From the NCBI GenBank assembly GCA_036877525.1, contig JAZGTH010000008.1, positions 1,516,001-1,580,000 on the forward strand: a DNA stretch of 64,000 bases, in the 5' to 3' direction. Below the pieces are notes generated by a model. The model saw only the letters and a program-made list of their open reading frames with translations, was not told where the DNA came from and ran no database searches. Shown here in pieces: positions 1 to 10,800 of this stretch (positions within the stretch are counted from its first letter, which is position 1; each line of letters begins with the position of its first letter). This DNA comes from Chromobotia macracanthus (Eukaryota; Chordata; Actinopteri; Cypriniformes; Botiidae). The position numbers and the translations under genes were made by a program.

Positions 1-3000
1 GTCAGGTGTCTTGTGAATGTACTGTAGCAACTATTCTGGTTTAATGTACTTTCTCTTAAATGTATCCAGTACATGCTTGGCTTTGTTTATTAATTGTAAA
101 CAATCTGTAATCCCTTTCAGTTTAAAATCAAAGCCATTGTGCTTTTAAAAACAAGCCAGCATTTTAAAGGAATGGAAAAACTCTTCTCCATACACCCTAA
201 AAATCTACTTTTAAGGTTTGTTGTCATGTAGTTTGCCAGACAAATGACCTCATTGTAGTTCAGGTGAGACTCTTCTGTTCTAATTGTTCCCTAGAGACAA
301 GACTGGACGCTGGCCACAAAATACGTTTGGCCCAACCATTCAAGTGTGCTTGAGTTTGCACAGTGTTTAACAATCATGGAAAAAGGAAAACAAGCAATTT
401 CCATCCAATTTTGATCAATATATGTTTAATAAGATTTTTTAGGAAGTACAGACAGAAAATGTTCAGTCAGGTGCTTTCATTCTAAAACATTTCTGGCTAA
501 CTGTTTGTGAAAGGTAAATTTTGGTTGGTAATTTTATAATGTGAGAAGAAAGCACAGATTTATAAGAGATATGAAACTGGTAAGGTTAGAAAATTGGTTG
601 CTTGGAGCAGTGGTCAATTTACAGTGGAGAGATCATTATGCACAAAAACGTATTAAATTATAATTAACATGGTCAAATAATGTTAACATGGTTGAACATG
701 GTTGTTAAATAGAGTCCATTGCAAAAAGTAGACTAATTTCAAAATTATTTTTGATTTATGAAATAGCATTATTTTATAATAAAGGACTGTTATGATAACT
801 GGATTGATGCATAACCTGAGGGCATGATTTTTTAAAATATATATTTTGATCTATAATTTAATAATTTACATATAAATTTATATAAATATAAATATATAAA
901 ATACAAATTTAAAGAATAGTAACAAACTTGGGCCAAATGCCCATACTTACACACATTGGGCATAATTTGGTGTTAGATTAGAAATTGCTGATCATTATTT
1001 ACACAGAACATAACTTACCAGGGGACCCAAAAGGCCCTCATTGAAGGTGATTTTTTAAACTTGATTGACATTGAACTTAGAAACTATTGTGGAAGAACTA
1101 ATGTGATTTTCTGTGATTATCCTTGTCAAAACTGAATGCTGTTTTTTGCAGTTGTACAGCTGTATATTTTATGAAATTGCCACACAATTTAAAAACAGAC
1201 AGATATAGACAATCAAAAAGCTAAAACGTCCTACCACAATAAAATAAAAAACACACTACGTGTTTTTCTATGAAAGACCTTAAGTGATGTACCTCCTGAC
1301 TACTAATACTTGCTCAGGCTTGCCTGGGCAAAGCAATGCTTCATTTCCTGTTTCCTTTTCCTAAATGAGCATTAGGTTTATGTTTGTCTGGGAATTCAGG
1401 CCATGCCTTTCCCCTCGTAAGCTCACTTCACAAAGCAAGCCCACGCAGTAGCTGCAGAATGATGTTTCCACTCGACTCTTTGCTCCCCTTCTAATTTCTA
1501 CTTACAAAAAAAGCAATCTTCAACGATCTGGTTGACATTCCAACACACAGTTGTAGATGGTGGTATTGCGCACATTTAACATTTAGCCTTAACAGTCACA
1601 ATGGTTAAAAACTCTCTGCCTCTATACTCATATTTTAAGTGTGATTCATTGACCATAAAAAGTAAGACAGGAAACAAAATTAAAGATTAATTTGACAGAC
1701 AGCATTATTTATTTAGTTATGTTTAAAATGTTAACAAATATCACTATAATATCATCATCATGAATTATTTTGGGCATAATAATTGTGTAGTGAAAATATG
1801 TGATATTGTGACAGCACTAGTATGATATAGTAATGTATAATTGTAAGCAGTCTTACACTGCATTGCTAGTTTCCTACACTTTGCTAGCTTTAACCACAAG
1901 AGTTCTCCCCTAAACATCAAAATGATTAGCTAGATTTTTGATTGGCCTCAAACAGGAATAGGCTGCCACCAATCTCTGTTGTTACTGTTTACAGAACCCA
2001 GGGTAGTCACAGGGACAGAGGTAATTTTGGCTTTGGCTTTTGTCAGTTTATTTTACGGGCACAGAAGGAGCCAGTCTCTTTGTAGTCAAAGATAGCAGGA
2101 TGGAGTCAAATGCAAAGTTCACCAATGAGTCACCTTTAGTTTTCTATTAAAAAAACACTTTTATCATTCATGGAAGTGACCAGGCAGGCTGCTTTTTCTA
2201 AAATAAGGCCTTGGTTTCCACACAAAGGGGGGCTGGAATTACATTAATGGATTTCCCAGTCTGAATCTCAGCAGAAGAAATGCCAATCAAAGCGTGGGAG
2301 TTGACACTACAAGGGTGGATTAGCACTTGAGTGGTCTGCATGGAAACTGTAGTCACCGCCAGTGTCATTGACTGCTGCTGAATTACAAAATGCCAATTCA
2401 TCCAAACCATCAGCTATAGTGCTTACCTTTACTAACAACATTAACATTCAACTGCATCTCTCTAATGGTCTGTATGTAAGATCACTTTGTTTAAATTGTT
2501 TAAATGTTGGCTTATTTTGTCTGAAAAAGCCTGTTGCCTCTTGACAATGGAGAGGATGCAACTGTGTTTCTGCAGTGAAATATGGGCTGTAAAAAAGTCA
2601 TCTGTGATAGGATATTTGTACTTGTTTGAAGCCCTTGCTTTTTTAAATCATAGTGAAATTCTTTATTGACAAGGTAGAAATGTATGTTTAGGCCTCACCA
2701 ATGTTTGTGATGTTCACATTGGAACAGTTGGCAAGGATTGGAATCCCACAGGAATTTAAAGCTGTGTGTGGTTTCCTGCCCATCATCCTTCGATCGGGCA
2801 GAGTAACAAAAAGAAATATAAAACAGTAAAAATTTAATGTGATTGTAATAAAGCATGAAATAAGATAATTTTTCATGAAACCTCACTTTCATTATCTCAG
2901 ATCATAGCCCGAGGATAAAATATTAACATATGTTTACACAGAAACAGCTATTTAGGAAAATAAATTGTCTTGGGATAAAGGATTTAAAACAATTTTGTCA

Positions 3001-3085
3001 TTTACTTGTAGGCACAAGTATACAGGTAATGAAGTATACAAAAACTACTTGCACAGTGTTAGATATTTTGTTTAACTGTGTAATT
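1..3085. other. AT-rich intergenic DNA, no gene seen
   Basis: I see no convincing exon on either strand; open frames are short and show no family motif. A very AT-rich block lies at about 820-910. The segment 1290-1470 is less AT-rich and contains clustered ETS-like TTCC cores (for example ttcctgtttcc near 1345), which could be regulatory, but this is weak. Confidence 0.5.
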
Positions 3086-3132
3086 ACATTTACATTTAGG
3101 CATTTAGCAGATGCTTTTATCCACAGCGACTT
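3086..3132 (-). repeat. L2/SINE-type 3' tail fragment, reverse orientation
   Basis: Read on the minus strand this is the common teleost LINE/SINE tail (cgctg-tggataaaagcatctgctaaatgcc and so on). The same tail occurs on the + strand at 54471-54512, ending the L2-like element there. Only the tail is present here, so this is a solo 3' fragment or the end of a decayed SINE. Confidence 0.6.
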
Positions 3133-3219
3133 TTAACACAAAGCGATAAATCACAGGGTGATAATTACATTATCACAAATGTTTCCAGTGTTTGTAAATC
3201 TGTTGAGTAAGTTTGTAGA

Positions 3220-3274
3220 GTTCCCTTTCAGTCAGTCATGTTCGAAGTTACGCCAATGTACTGACGTATAGGGG
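3220..3274 (+). repeat. DIRS copy 1, 5' inverted terminal repeat
   Basis: Begins gttccctttcagtcagtc. Its reverse complement matches 5328-5383 over about 55 bases with scattered mismatches, including the shared blocks gactgactga and gtcagta. The neighbouring part (to about 3350, with cttcgagtagaagaaaaacg) is also inverted at about 5560-5610. Confidence 0.85.
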
Positions 3275-3735
3275 CTCACTTAAGAGCCCTATCACCTTCG
3301 AGTAGAAGAAAAACGCACCAATGAACATTGCCCGGGAAAAGAGCCAAAACATTTGAGCATTTGGGCATAAGATTTGTGTGCCGAGTCACACCCACCCGGA
3401 AGCGGGTATAATGCCAGACGCAACTCACTTTCCTTCCGATTTTTGCTTCAGAGCAGAGTGTGCGCTATTCAGGTTTCACTCGACTATCGCCTTTTGAGTT
3501 CCCCAGTGTCTGGTGCATGTGACGGCGCAATCAGCGGTTCTCGCTCGCTTCCGGTGGCAGTCCACTCTGCACTTCGGCAGACCTGGTTATAAAAGAGCTT
3601 TTTTGAATTTCCATTCTAAAAGAGCTCCTACGGATGACGGGCGTCTTTTTAAAGATGTTTTCCGTCTGTGTATTTCTGGATGCAGTCACTTCCTGTTCTC
3701 ATCTGATGGCCATGATTGCTGCATCACATTCCTGG

Positions 3736-3798
3736 GCAAAGCATGCTGAGGCAGTGTTCGTGGTCAGGTTGTGCTCTTATTATGAGAGCATGGCCATC
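3736..3798 (+). pseudogene. DIRS Gag-like zinc-finger remnant
   Basis: The + frame beginning at 3634 contains KHAEAVFVV, then CSYYESMAI. This resembles the 'cluster-HAEA...C.HC.SM' segment of fish DIRS Gag proteins. One cysteine position is occupied by tyrosine, so the metal-binding motif is damaged. The frame runs on to 3903 but loses similarity. The assignment rests on family recall and on the surrounding element. Confidence 0.55.
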
Positions 3799-4379
3799 TT
3801 GACTGGAGTGGAACCTTCCACCCAGCCCAAAGCACTTACGGGCTGTAAGATGAGATTTCTCTGGGCCACACGGGTCTCCCAGTGCCTTCCCGGAAGTGCT
3901 TGAGGAGGTTGTAAGTTGTGGAAGGCACCTTTTTCTGCCTGAAGCTGCTTTCCCTCCTCCACTCTCACTACCCTCAATAAGGGGGGCTGCCAAGGGATGT
4001 GTGGTGATCCCTCTGGTGGAGTGAGCACTTATGGTCCACCTGTGCCTGTAAAATTCTGCCACCTGGAGTAGTCGCCCGCATCTGTAGGGGCCTGTAAGAT
4101 TGCGGCAGCATGCTCTCACGACACCTGTCAAGCCCTGGAGAGTGAAGACTCCATCCCCACTCCGTTCAGTTGATCTGGAGTTGATTAGAGGAGGCACAGG
4201 TGGTCCTGTTTGCCCCCCCAGAGTCTTCCCACTGCCTGCTGTTTTATTTCCTGTCCAAGGCCCCCCCTCGACACGGATGCATTGGCACACAGCTGGCCCC
4301 GGGGTCTGAGCAAGTATGCGTTTGCACATAGGCACATACACATTTGACCCTCCTTGCACAAACACTGTGCAAGGTCAGG

Positions 4380-4643
4380 TAGGACAAGGAGCAGGTCTTG
4401 CTGGTTGTGCCGTACTGGCCCACCTAGACCTGGTTTTCGGACCCGATACTCCTCGTAACAATCCCTCCCTGATGGATTCCCCTGATGAAGGACCTTCTTT
4501 CTCAGGAATGGGGCACTACCTGGCACCTACGCCCGACCTCCGGAACCTCCATGTGTGGTCCTTGGACAGGATGTGGAGAATGTGGAGTGCTCTACCCCCG
4601 GACATATTGGACACTATCACTCAGATGAGGGCTCCTATCAGGT
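4380..4643 (+). pseudogene. DIRS RT/RNase H C-terminal remnant
   Basis: In the frame 4316-4747, residues reading NLHVWSLDRMWRMWSALPPD followed by ILDTI match the region just before the recombinase in fish DIRS elements, where the RT/RNase H protein ends. The preceding nucleotides (ctggcccacctagacctg) also fit in another frame, so at least one frameshift separates them. No YxDD catalytic motif is present, so the polymerase core has been deleted. Confidence 0.65.
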
Positions 4644-5066
4644 GTGCTTTCCTTTCTGCAGGAAGGGTTGGAATGGAAGTTGTCCCCTTTCACCCTGAAG
4701 GTGTACATGGCTGTTATCTCGGCTCATCACCTAGCAATAAAAGGTAAGTATTTAGCAAAGCATGAACTGGTCATTAGGTTCCTGAAGGGCTCCCTGCGCA
4801 TTTACGTGGACCATACTCAGAGCTTCGGAAGCTCCGATCAGCTCTTTGTCTGCTTCGGAGGTCGGCAGAAGGGAAAGGCCCTCTCCAAACAGAGGTTGGC
4901 CCACTGCATAGTGGATGCCATTGCCTTGGTTTACCACCAAGTACTGCTGCCAGTCTCTGTTGACAGTAGTGCTGTCCCAGTAGGTAGGACCTGCACAGAG
5001 ACTTTTCTTATAGGTAGTACTGCTTTGTCAGTCTATACCTCATCTTCACACATTATCTCCTATTAG
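4644..5066 (+). pseudogene. DIRS tyrosine recombinase remnant
   Basis: The 140-codon open frame starts with an N-terminal core-binding-like segment (LSFLQEGLEWKLSPFTLKVY then VISAHH) followed by the catalytic-domain segment QSFGSSDQLFVCFGG and KALSKQRLAHCIVDAI. This order is that of fish DIRS tyrosine recombinases, which join circular cDNA into the genome without target-site duplication. The expected later H-x-x-R box and nucleophilic tyrosine are not found downstream in any + frame, so the enzyme is truncated. The start codon is simply the first ATG in the surviving frame. Confidence 0.75.
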
Positions 5067-5327
5067 CAGGGTGTGGTCTCCACAGTTCCCTTTCCCTGGA
5101 ATGGGGTGCTTCCCACAGTGTTTCTCGTGGCTACCCCAAGAGAGGAAGGAGACCCGTGCACCGAGGTGCCTTCTCCAGGAACAGTCGCAACCTCTCCGCA
5201 TCCAGGCTCGCACCCTGAGGGCTGTGATGGTTGCCTGCGCAGAGCGCTGGGTAGGTTACGGGAGGCAGGAAAGCTGTTGTGCATTTCTAGCCCGTAACAT
5301 GGGTCGGCTTGCAGCGTTTTCCACAGG

Positions 5328-5383
5328 GACCCCATATGTCAGTATGTTGACGTAATGTCGAATGTGACTGACTGATAGGGAAC
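5328..5383 (+). repeat. DIRS copy 1, 3' inverted terminal repeat
   Basis: Reads gaccccatatgtcagtatg and ends gactgactgatagggaac. It is the imperfect reverse complement of 3220-3274. It is followed directly by the internal-complementary-type module at 5384-5693. Confidence 0.85.
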
Positions 5384-5693
5384 ATCTTGGTTACATATGT
5401 AACCCTTGTTCCTTGAAGGAGGGAACAGAGACGTTATGTCCCTTGCCACAAGCCTGATTTACTGCTGATTGGCCAGGACACATCTTGGTTCCTCAGCACA
5501 AACCTGAATGAAAGTAATCCACGCAAATCCTTTGCCCAAATGCTCATTGGCTCTTTCCTCTTGCACCGATGTTCATTGGTACGTTTTTCTTCTACTCAAA
5601 GGTGATTTGGCTCTCAATAGAGACCCCATACTTCAGTACATTGACGTAAAGTCTCCGTTCCCTCCTTCATTGAACGAGGGTTACATACATAAC
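5384..5693 (+). repeat. DIRS complementary module with inverted ends
   Basis: The two ends of this module, 5384-5441 and 5636-5693, are inverted copies of each other, sharing tgaaggagggaac and gttacata blocks. The left end carries a perfect 16-bp palindrome, ggttacatatgtaacc, at 5389-5404. The right part (about 5560-5660) is the inverse of the element's 5' region. DIRS elements carry a complementary region near the 3' end that is thought to template circular cDNA. The module could be that region, or the terminus of a second, nested copy. Confidence 0.65.
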
Positions 5694-5698
5694 AAAGA

Positions 5699-5865
5699 TG
5701 TTCCTGTAGCTCAGTGGTAGAGCATTGCATTGGCAGTGCAAAAGATTGTGGGTTTGATTCCCAGAGAACACATGTACTGACTTGAAAATTAGGATTAGGT
5801 AAAACTATAACTTCAGTGTACTGTAAGTTGCATTGGATAAAAGCATATACATAAATGTTATGTAT
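5699..5865 (+). mobile_element. tRNA-derived SINE
   Basis: The head resembles a tRNA gene with an A box (tagctcagtgg, 5707-5717) and a B box (ggtttgattcc, 5751-5761), the internal RNA polymerase III promoter. The body ends in a LINE-like tail, with tgcattggataaaagc near 5831. It lacks a foldable anticodon arm of a functional tRNA, so it is a SINE and not a tRNA gene. It lies immediately right of DIRS copy 1. Confidence 0.8.
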
Positions 5866-5869
5866 TAAA

Positions 5870-7060
5870 TAGTGCACGTCCAAGCTCACTTGTTGTCGGT
5901 CAATGACGTAATATCTGAAGTATGCCAGGTTTGTGATTGAAAAATTTAATCTGTTGTACGTTATAGTGAGTACATTAAAATGTACTTTAAGTATGATTGT
6001 TTTGAACATGTAAAATGGCGCAGTGTTAACCCACCAATTCATGTGACATATAAAGTTACATATCAGTAATAATTTACCACAAAACTTCTAATTAAATTAG
6101 AATGACATAAAATAATGTGATCAAACATACAGGTAATAAAAATTCAATTAATTTCATCTCCCATTGCGACTATGGCCCCATTCCTGCAGAGCTGCACTAT
6201 TTTGGGCTAACTCTGTCATATTTTATGAATTAATTTGTTTTATTTTTGTGTTTTGTGTAATTTTTATGTTTTATTTTATCACTTTAGCTCTTCTAATAAC
6301 ATACTGATCAAATTCACAGCAGGTAGGAATAAAAACTTTGTGAATAAATGTGGAACTGACAGTTAATGAGATGAACATTTTTAACTGACCGCATTCCATT
6401 CATAACCAACATTCACAGAAATAAGGCTGTGACGAACAGCTGTAATCCTTAAAGGGCCAGTGTACACTATCATTTCCTAGTACACCTTAACTGAAGGGTT
6501 ACTGTAAACACATACTTTCTATGCTTCACAAAGAACCTGTCTGCTTTAACATTTTCAGTGTACAACAAAAATTCTGTACTATCTACTTACCCCATAAACA
6601 TTTCAAATGATACAACTTTTGGAATATTTATATATAAACAGCTGCAAAAGCAAGATAACACTTTGTCTTTATGCGGCGTCACACTGGGTAGCTCAAAGTG
6701 AAATATCATTTGTCCAAAATCATGCTCCACATAACTGTCTATTAAATCTACTGATTGGCTGTCCCATGCGCTACATAACTATCCATTAAATCTACTGACT
6801 GGCTGTGATTGTTACTCATTGCAAAAAGCATTTTAATGGACAAAAATCTACTCAACCCTAGGAACAAGACAAAGCATTAATATTTTTGTCTGTTTTTCAG
6901 GAAAAGAAACAATATTATACATCTATATCTACTATGGGTGCTATAGTTTTTTTTGTCGCCGTCTAGTAAAATCATTAAGCACTAATAAAATACAATTGGC
7001 ATAGGTTTAAAGCTAATGGACATTAACTGAAAGCCCAGAAAAACCCACAGATAAATTATT
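5870..7060. other. AT-rich upstream intergenic DNA of dusp7
   Basis: No exon is visible on either strand. The only clear structure is the short tandem duplication at 6729-6806. The stretch 6165-6230 has a slightly higher GC content but no recognised motif. Confidence 0.45.
6729..6806 (+). repeat. Imperfect 44-bp tandem duplication
   Basis: The unit acataactgtctattaaatc (6729 on) recurs 44 bp later as acataactatccattaaatc (6773 on), and both copies continue tactga-tggctgt. Few substitutions separate the copies, which suggests a fairly recent local duplication. Confidence 0.75.
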
Positions 7061-7078
7061 TTGAGAGGGGGAAAATAA

Positions 7079-7287
7079 GACGCACTGCGTCTTTAAATGG
7101 TCCACTATAGACTCCTCCTTCCCTCGTGACGTGTTTATTTTATTACAGCCTGTCAAAGTGCTATCAGAAAATGACAAACAGACAAGCAGATACACAGCGA
7201 TCAAGAGCTGCCCCGTTCACCCGAGATCCCCAAAACATTCAATGTGTTTTGCCGTCATCATCTGACAGATCTGGACCGTAATCTCCT
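7079..7287 (+). promoter_or_regulatory. dusp7: Putative dusp7 proximal promoter
   Basis: This segment sits about 200-400 bp upstream of the dusp7 start codon, where the sequence turns CpG-rich. It contains a small perfect inverted repeat, gacgcactgcgtc (7079-7091), and a CRE-like tgacgtg (7127-7133). No clear TATA box at a fixed distance is visible; CpG-type promoters usually lack one. The transcription start cannot be placed from sequence alone. Confidence 0.45.
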
Positions 7288-7386
7288 ATGGACGGCGAGC
7301 CCGTGTTCTCACGTTTCAGCAGACTGCAGAAGGAAACCCGCGATGTGTTGGTGAGCGTACACACAATCTCAGCGCCATCACACTGA
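7288..7386 (+). promoter_or_regulatory. Upstream ORF 1 in the dusp7 leader (32 codons)
   Basis: An ATG at 7288 opens 32 codons (starting MDGEPVFSRFSRLQ) and stops with TGA at 7384-7386, before the dusp7 ATG at 7495. If the transcript starts upstream of 7288, this ORF would reduce or condition translation of dusp7. A GT donor-like ttg|gtgagc lies inside it, near 7350, so part of the leader could also be an alternative spliced exon. I do not recognise the peptide. Confidence 0.35.
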
Positions 7387-7413
7387 AACAGGAGTCACTC
7401 CACGAGTGTGGAT

Positions 7414-7443
7414 ATGCCCACGGGGAAACTTTTCATCGCCTGA
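7414..7443 (+). promoter_or_regulatory. Upstream ORF 2 in the dusp7 leader (9 codons)
   Basis: ATG at 7414 encodes MPTGKLFIA and stops at TGA 7441-7443, 51 bases before the dusp7 start. The spacing is short enough that reinitiation at 7495 would be possible but inefficient. Confidence 0.35.
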
Positions 7444-7494
7444 TTTTTCTCTTCCTCATTTAATCGCACACAAAAGCCTCGCCCTATCTCCCCC

Positions 7495-7882
7495 ATGAAA
7501 AATACTCTCTGGAGCGGCGTGATGATGTCGAGCAAAAGCGCGGAATGGCTGCAGGATGAGCTGGAGTCTGGCGGGGGCTCGCTGCTGCTGCTCGACTGCA
7601 GGTCGCATGAACTCTTCGAATCTTCGCACATAGAGTCCGCCATCAACCTGGCCATTCCGGGACTTATGCTCCGGAGGTTGAAGAAAGGCAACCTGCCCAT
7701 CCGATCCATCATCCCCAATGACGAGGATAAGGAAAAGTTCGTGAAGCGCTGCAAGACAGATACGGTGGTGCTGTACGACGAGGCAACGATGGACTGGCAG
7801 GAGAGCGGAACTGCGGGCACCGTACTGGGGCTTCTTATGCAGAAACTGCGGGATGATGGATGTAAAGCGTATTATTTGGAAG
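7495..7882 (+). CDS. dusp7: dusp7 coding exon 1 (docking domain)
   Basis: Runs from the ATG at 7495 to the donor g|gtgaaag at 7882/7883, giving 129 codons plus one base (phase 1). Codons 10 and 11 are also ATG (VMM), so leaky initiation could give a form about ten residues shorter that keeps the whole rhodanese-like domain. Open reading continues past the donor to a TGA at 7909-7911, which would yield a docking-domain-only protein if intron 1 were retained. The exon join restores Tyr-Tyr-Leu-Glu-Gly-Gly-Phe-Asn, as in the family. Confidence 0.95.
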
Positions 7883-10800
7883 GTGAAAGGCATGGATACA
7901 AAACGGCATGAACAGAACCGATAACTACCGGGGGAATGTCACCCAGAACACATTTAATTCCTTCTCATGATTTTCTATTCAAAACTTTAAACGTTCCAAG
8001 AGCGCCGCGTTTGTGTGAACATGCTGTTACCGGAATTATTTTTATTCAGACGGAATGTTTAAATGTTCAAACCGTGTATTCAAATGTTTACCGGAATTTA
8101 TTTACTCCTACACGTTTGTCAACGTCTCTTAAGTTACTTAAATGTAACTGTACAAAGTAGTCACGTTTACAAGCGCGGTGGTAAAATGTTGACTTTATTT
8201 AGATTACGAAAGAGTAACTATTCAAATATAGTGACTCAGTCGCGCGTTGAACATCTATAAACTTCAGATGTTCGTCCTACGTAAAAATATGTCGGATTTT
8301 TTAGTCTTTAAGACTTAAAGTGATATTTAATTTCCACTAAAATCTTGATTTTTTTTCAAGCGGTTCTTCTTTCCAAGATACGTGTTTTGTCGACAAACTG
8401 TTAAAATAGCTTTGGAAACAAAGATGTTTCCAATTAATTTCTTAAAATGGCTCCGCCATGTTGTCTTTCAGAGGTAAAGCAGACGATTCATGAATGAACG
8501 ACAAAAAAGCTGAATTACGACCCAGTTTAACGTTTATCCATACATTTACGAATTTTATTCGATGCAAATATAAGCATATGTGTGGTGTTTTGTCCTTAAG
8601 CTGCTAAATGGTTGTTGGCTTGCGTAATTCTCTGCATCGCCACCATTCACAAAATAAGTGGAGTTGCACTCAAGAGCTTAAGTGAAACGCAGTACAGCTG
8701 CGCAACGTGACTAAACTTCAACACTCAGGCACCACTAGACTAAAACCTAAACCAGACTTTTTGCTGAAACTTTTAAACATGCTAATATATTATGCACGTA
8801 TTATATCTACATATATCCTGTTTCATAATTTCTATAATTTAAAAAATAAATTATGTAAATGCACACTAACCAAAGATCTGTAATGGAATATATAACAGTT
8901 ATGTTTTTAATTATTCTATTTAATAATTAATATTATTTGTGACCTTTTTTTAATCACTAATAGTAATCATATATTACCTGGCTTGTTCTAGGAGGATTTA
9001 ACAAGTTTCAAACTGAATACCCAGAGCACTGCGAAACTAACTTGGACTGCTCCTGTCCGAGCAGCTCTCCACCCTCATCCGTTTTGGGCCTTGGAGGACT
9101 ACGGATTAGTTCAGATTGTTCTGATGGAGAATCAGACCGGGAACCAGGTAGTGCCACAGAGTCAGAGGGCAGCCCCTTACCCAATAACCAACCAGCGTTC
9201 CCTGTCCAAATTTTACCCTATCTTTACCTGGGTTGTGCCAAAGACTCCACCAACTTGGATGTTCTCGGCAAGTACAACATCAAGTACATCTTGAACGTAA
9301 CTCCCAACCTGCCTAACATGTTCGAGCATGATGGGGAATTCAAGTACAAGCAAATTCCCATTTCTGATCACTGGAGCCAGAACCTGTCTCAGTTTTTCCC
9401 TGAAGCCATTTCTTTCATAGGTAAGTGATTAACCTCCTGAAAGTGAGCTTCCTGTATGTCTATACATGACTGGATATAACATAGGAACATTTTTGCTACA
9501 TTCATCCATCCACAATCTATACTTCACAATACTCCCCCTGCTCCAAATTTCGGGAGTAGGCAAACTATAAGCACAGAATGCAAAAGTGTTTATGTGTCTG
9601 TTTTCTTAAAGATTTTCTTTGCCTTAATGTAAAATGTGTTAATGTGGCAGGACAAAGTCACCCACAAAGATGTTCAGAGCTGAGAAGTGTTGTGTTTTAC
9701 CCATAATTTACTGTAATGGTAAACTTACAGACTGACAGATACTCCTCTTTGGAGATTACTCAAACACTCAGTCAGGTCCGGAAACATTTGCCTGTTGATT
9801 TACAACAAGAGCACAACATTACTGGAATAGTGAAACAGAGGACGTAGATATAATTGATTTAGTGAGTTGTACAGAAGCAATCAATCTAGGCCATAGATCA
9901 CAGAGCCGTATTGTTAGTGGTGAAGTGACCCATGTGAGCATGATTCAATGCAAACAGCCCTCTTGTTTTTTTTAGGATTGACACATAAACTATTCATTGT
10001 GCACATTTGTGCATTTTGGTTTTAAACCCATTTAAACAGTATTTAATTTGTTACTGACTTATTAAATGAAAAACAATAGGTGGAACCAGAGCTGTTTTTT
10101 CAAGAGTGGTAATGATTTTGCTTTCTCTTTGTGTTTGTGCGTGGGCTGAGTGTTTTTTCAGGTAATGCCACATTTTCTGTCTGTGGCGGACCTTGGTTGA
10201 CACGTTTTAAAGTCATTTCCTTAAAACATCCTGTGTGAGGTTATATTTGCATGACAAAGGGTGTTCATGCTTTCATTTAAGTAAAATGTATTAAAACTGT
10301 AATCAAATAATGGATCTCAGGCTTATATTACATGCTGTAAAAAGTACATATTTAATAAGGTGGGACCATGTTTTGTTATTTCAGTGATTTAACACATGAA
10401 GTCCTTTATAGTGTTTCTCTTTGTTTTACTTTTTAACATTAATGTTACATAAAGGTTATACCAGGTTACATTTTTAAATAATAATAAAATAAAACAGTTC
10501 TTCCACCCATTAATATAGATCTTAAGGCCAGATGTGAGCTGTTTCTGGTTGTAAGGCAAATTTGGCTATGTCCTACGGCCAGTCAAAATTGAGTTATGAT
10601 TGCATATGTGGGTAGCTACTGGTAAATGAAGAGTGAAAGGGGTGAGCTTTCCGATTTGTTGGAACTCATTTGTTACATCCACTTTTGAGTGTTGCAGGTC
10701 TGTATTTACTGTTAAACTTAAACACCACAGGTGTTTAAAATTGAAATTGATTATCCATCTGAGGTTTTTAATGTAACAATTGTCAGGGACTGCATGTTAT

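Larger units (their letters stand above)
3220..5693 (+). mobile_element. Degenerate DIRS-type tyrosine-recombinase retrotransposon (copy 1)
   Basis: DIRS elements encode a Gag-like protein, a reverse transcriptase/RNase H and a tyrosine recombinase instead of a DDE integrase, and have inverted rather than direct terminal repeats. Here the 5' terminus (3220-3274) is the imperfect inverse of 5328-5383. A further module (5384-5693) repeats terminal sequence in complementary orientation. Between them lie, in order, a Gag-like piece (about 3736-3798), a stretch resembling the C-terminal end of the RT/RNase H protein (about 4380-4640) and a recombinase piece (about 4644-4990). All are on the + strand and broken by frameshifts and stops. 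At about 2.5 kb the copy is much shorter than an intact element (usually 5-6 kb); the catalytic RT core is missing. It cannot be autonomous. Confidence 0.85.
7180..7960. other. CpG-rich patch over dusp7 exon 1
   Basis: CpG dinucleotides are frequent here (for example cgccatcac, gcgtgatg, cggcg) in contrast to the AT-rich flanks where they are rare. This is typical of the unmethylated 5' end of a widely expressed vertebrate gene. The boundary is approximate, since CpG density falls gradually into intron 1 (to about 8700). Confidence 0.55.

Noticed and set aside
3724..4365. A 213-codon minus-strand open frame that includes AHSTRG, like the catalytic arginine box of DIRS recombinases.
   Set aside because: The residues around it do not match the recombinase, the surrounding DIRS pieces are all on the + strand, and the region codes for Gag-like text on the + strand. 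I consider it a shadow frame with a chance motif.
5699..5772. A possible tRNA gene (A and B boxes present).
   Set aside because: The sequence continues into a LINE-like tail and does not fold into a proper cloverleaf with an anticodon arm; it is the head of a SINE.
7456..7893. A 145-codon minus-strand frame antisense to dusp7 exon 1.
   Set aside because: It is a shadow of the conserved + strand exon; composition is explained by the CpG-rich coding sequence on the other strand.
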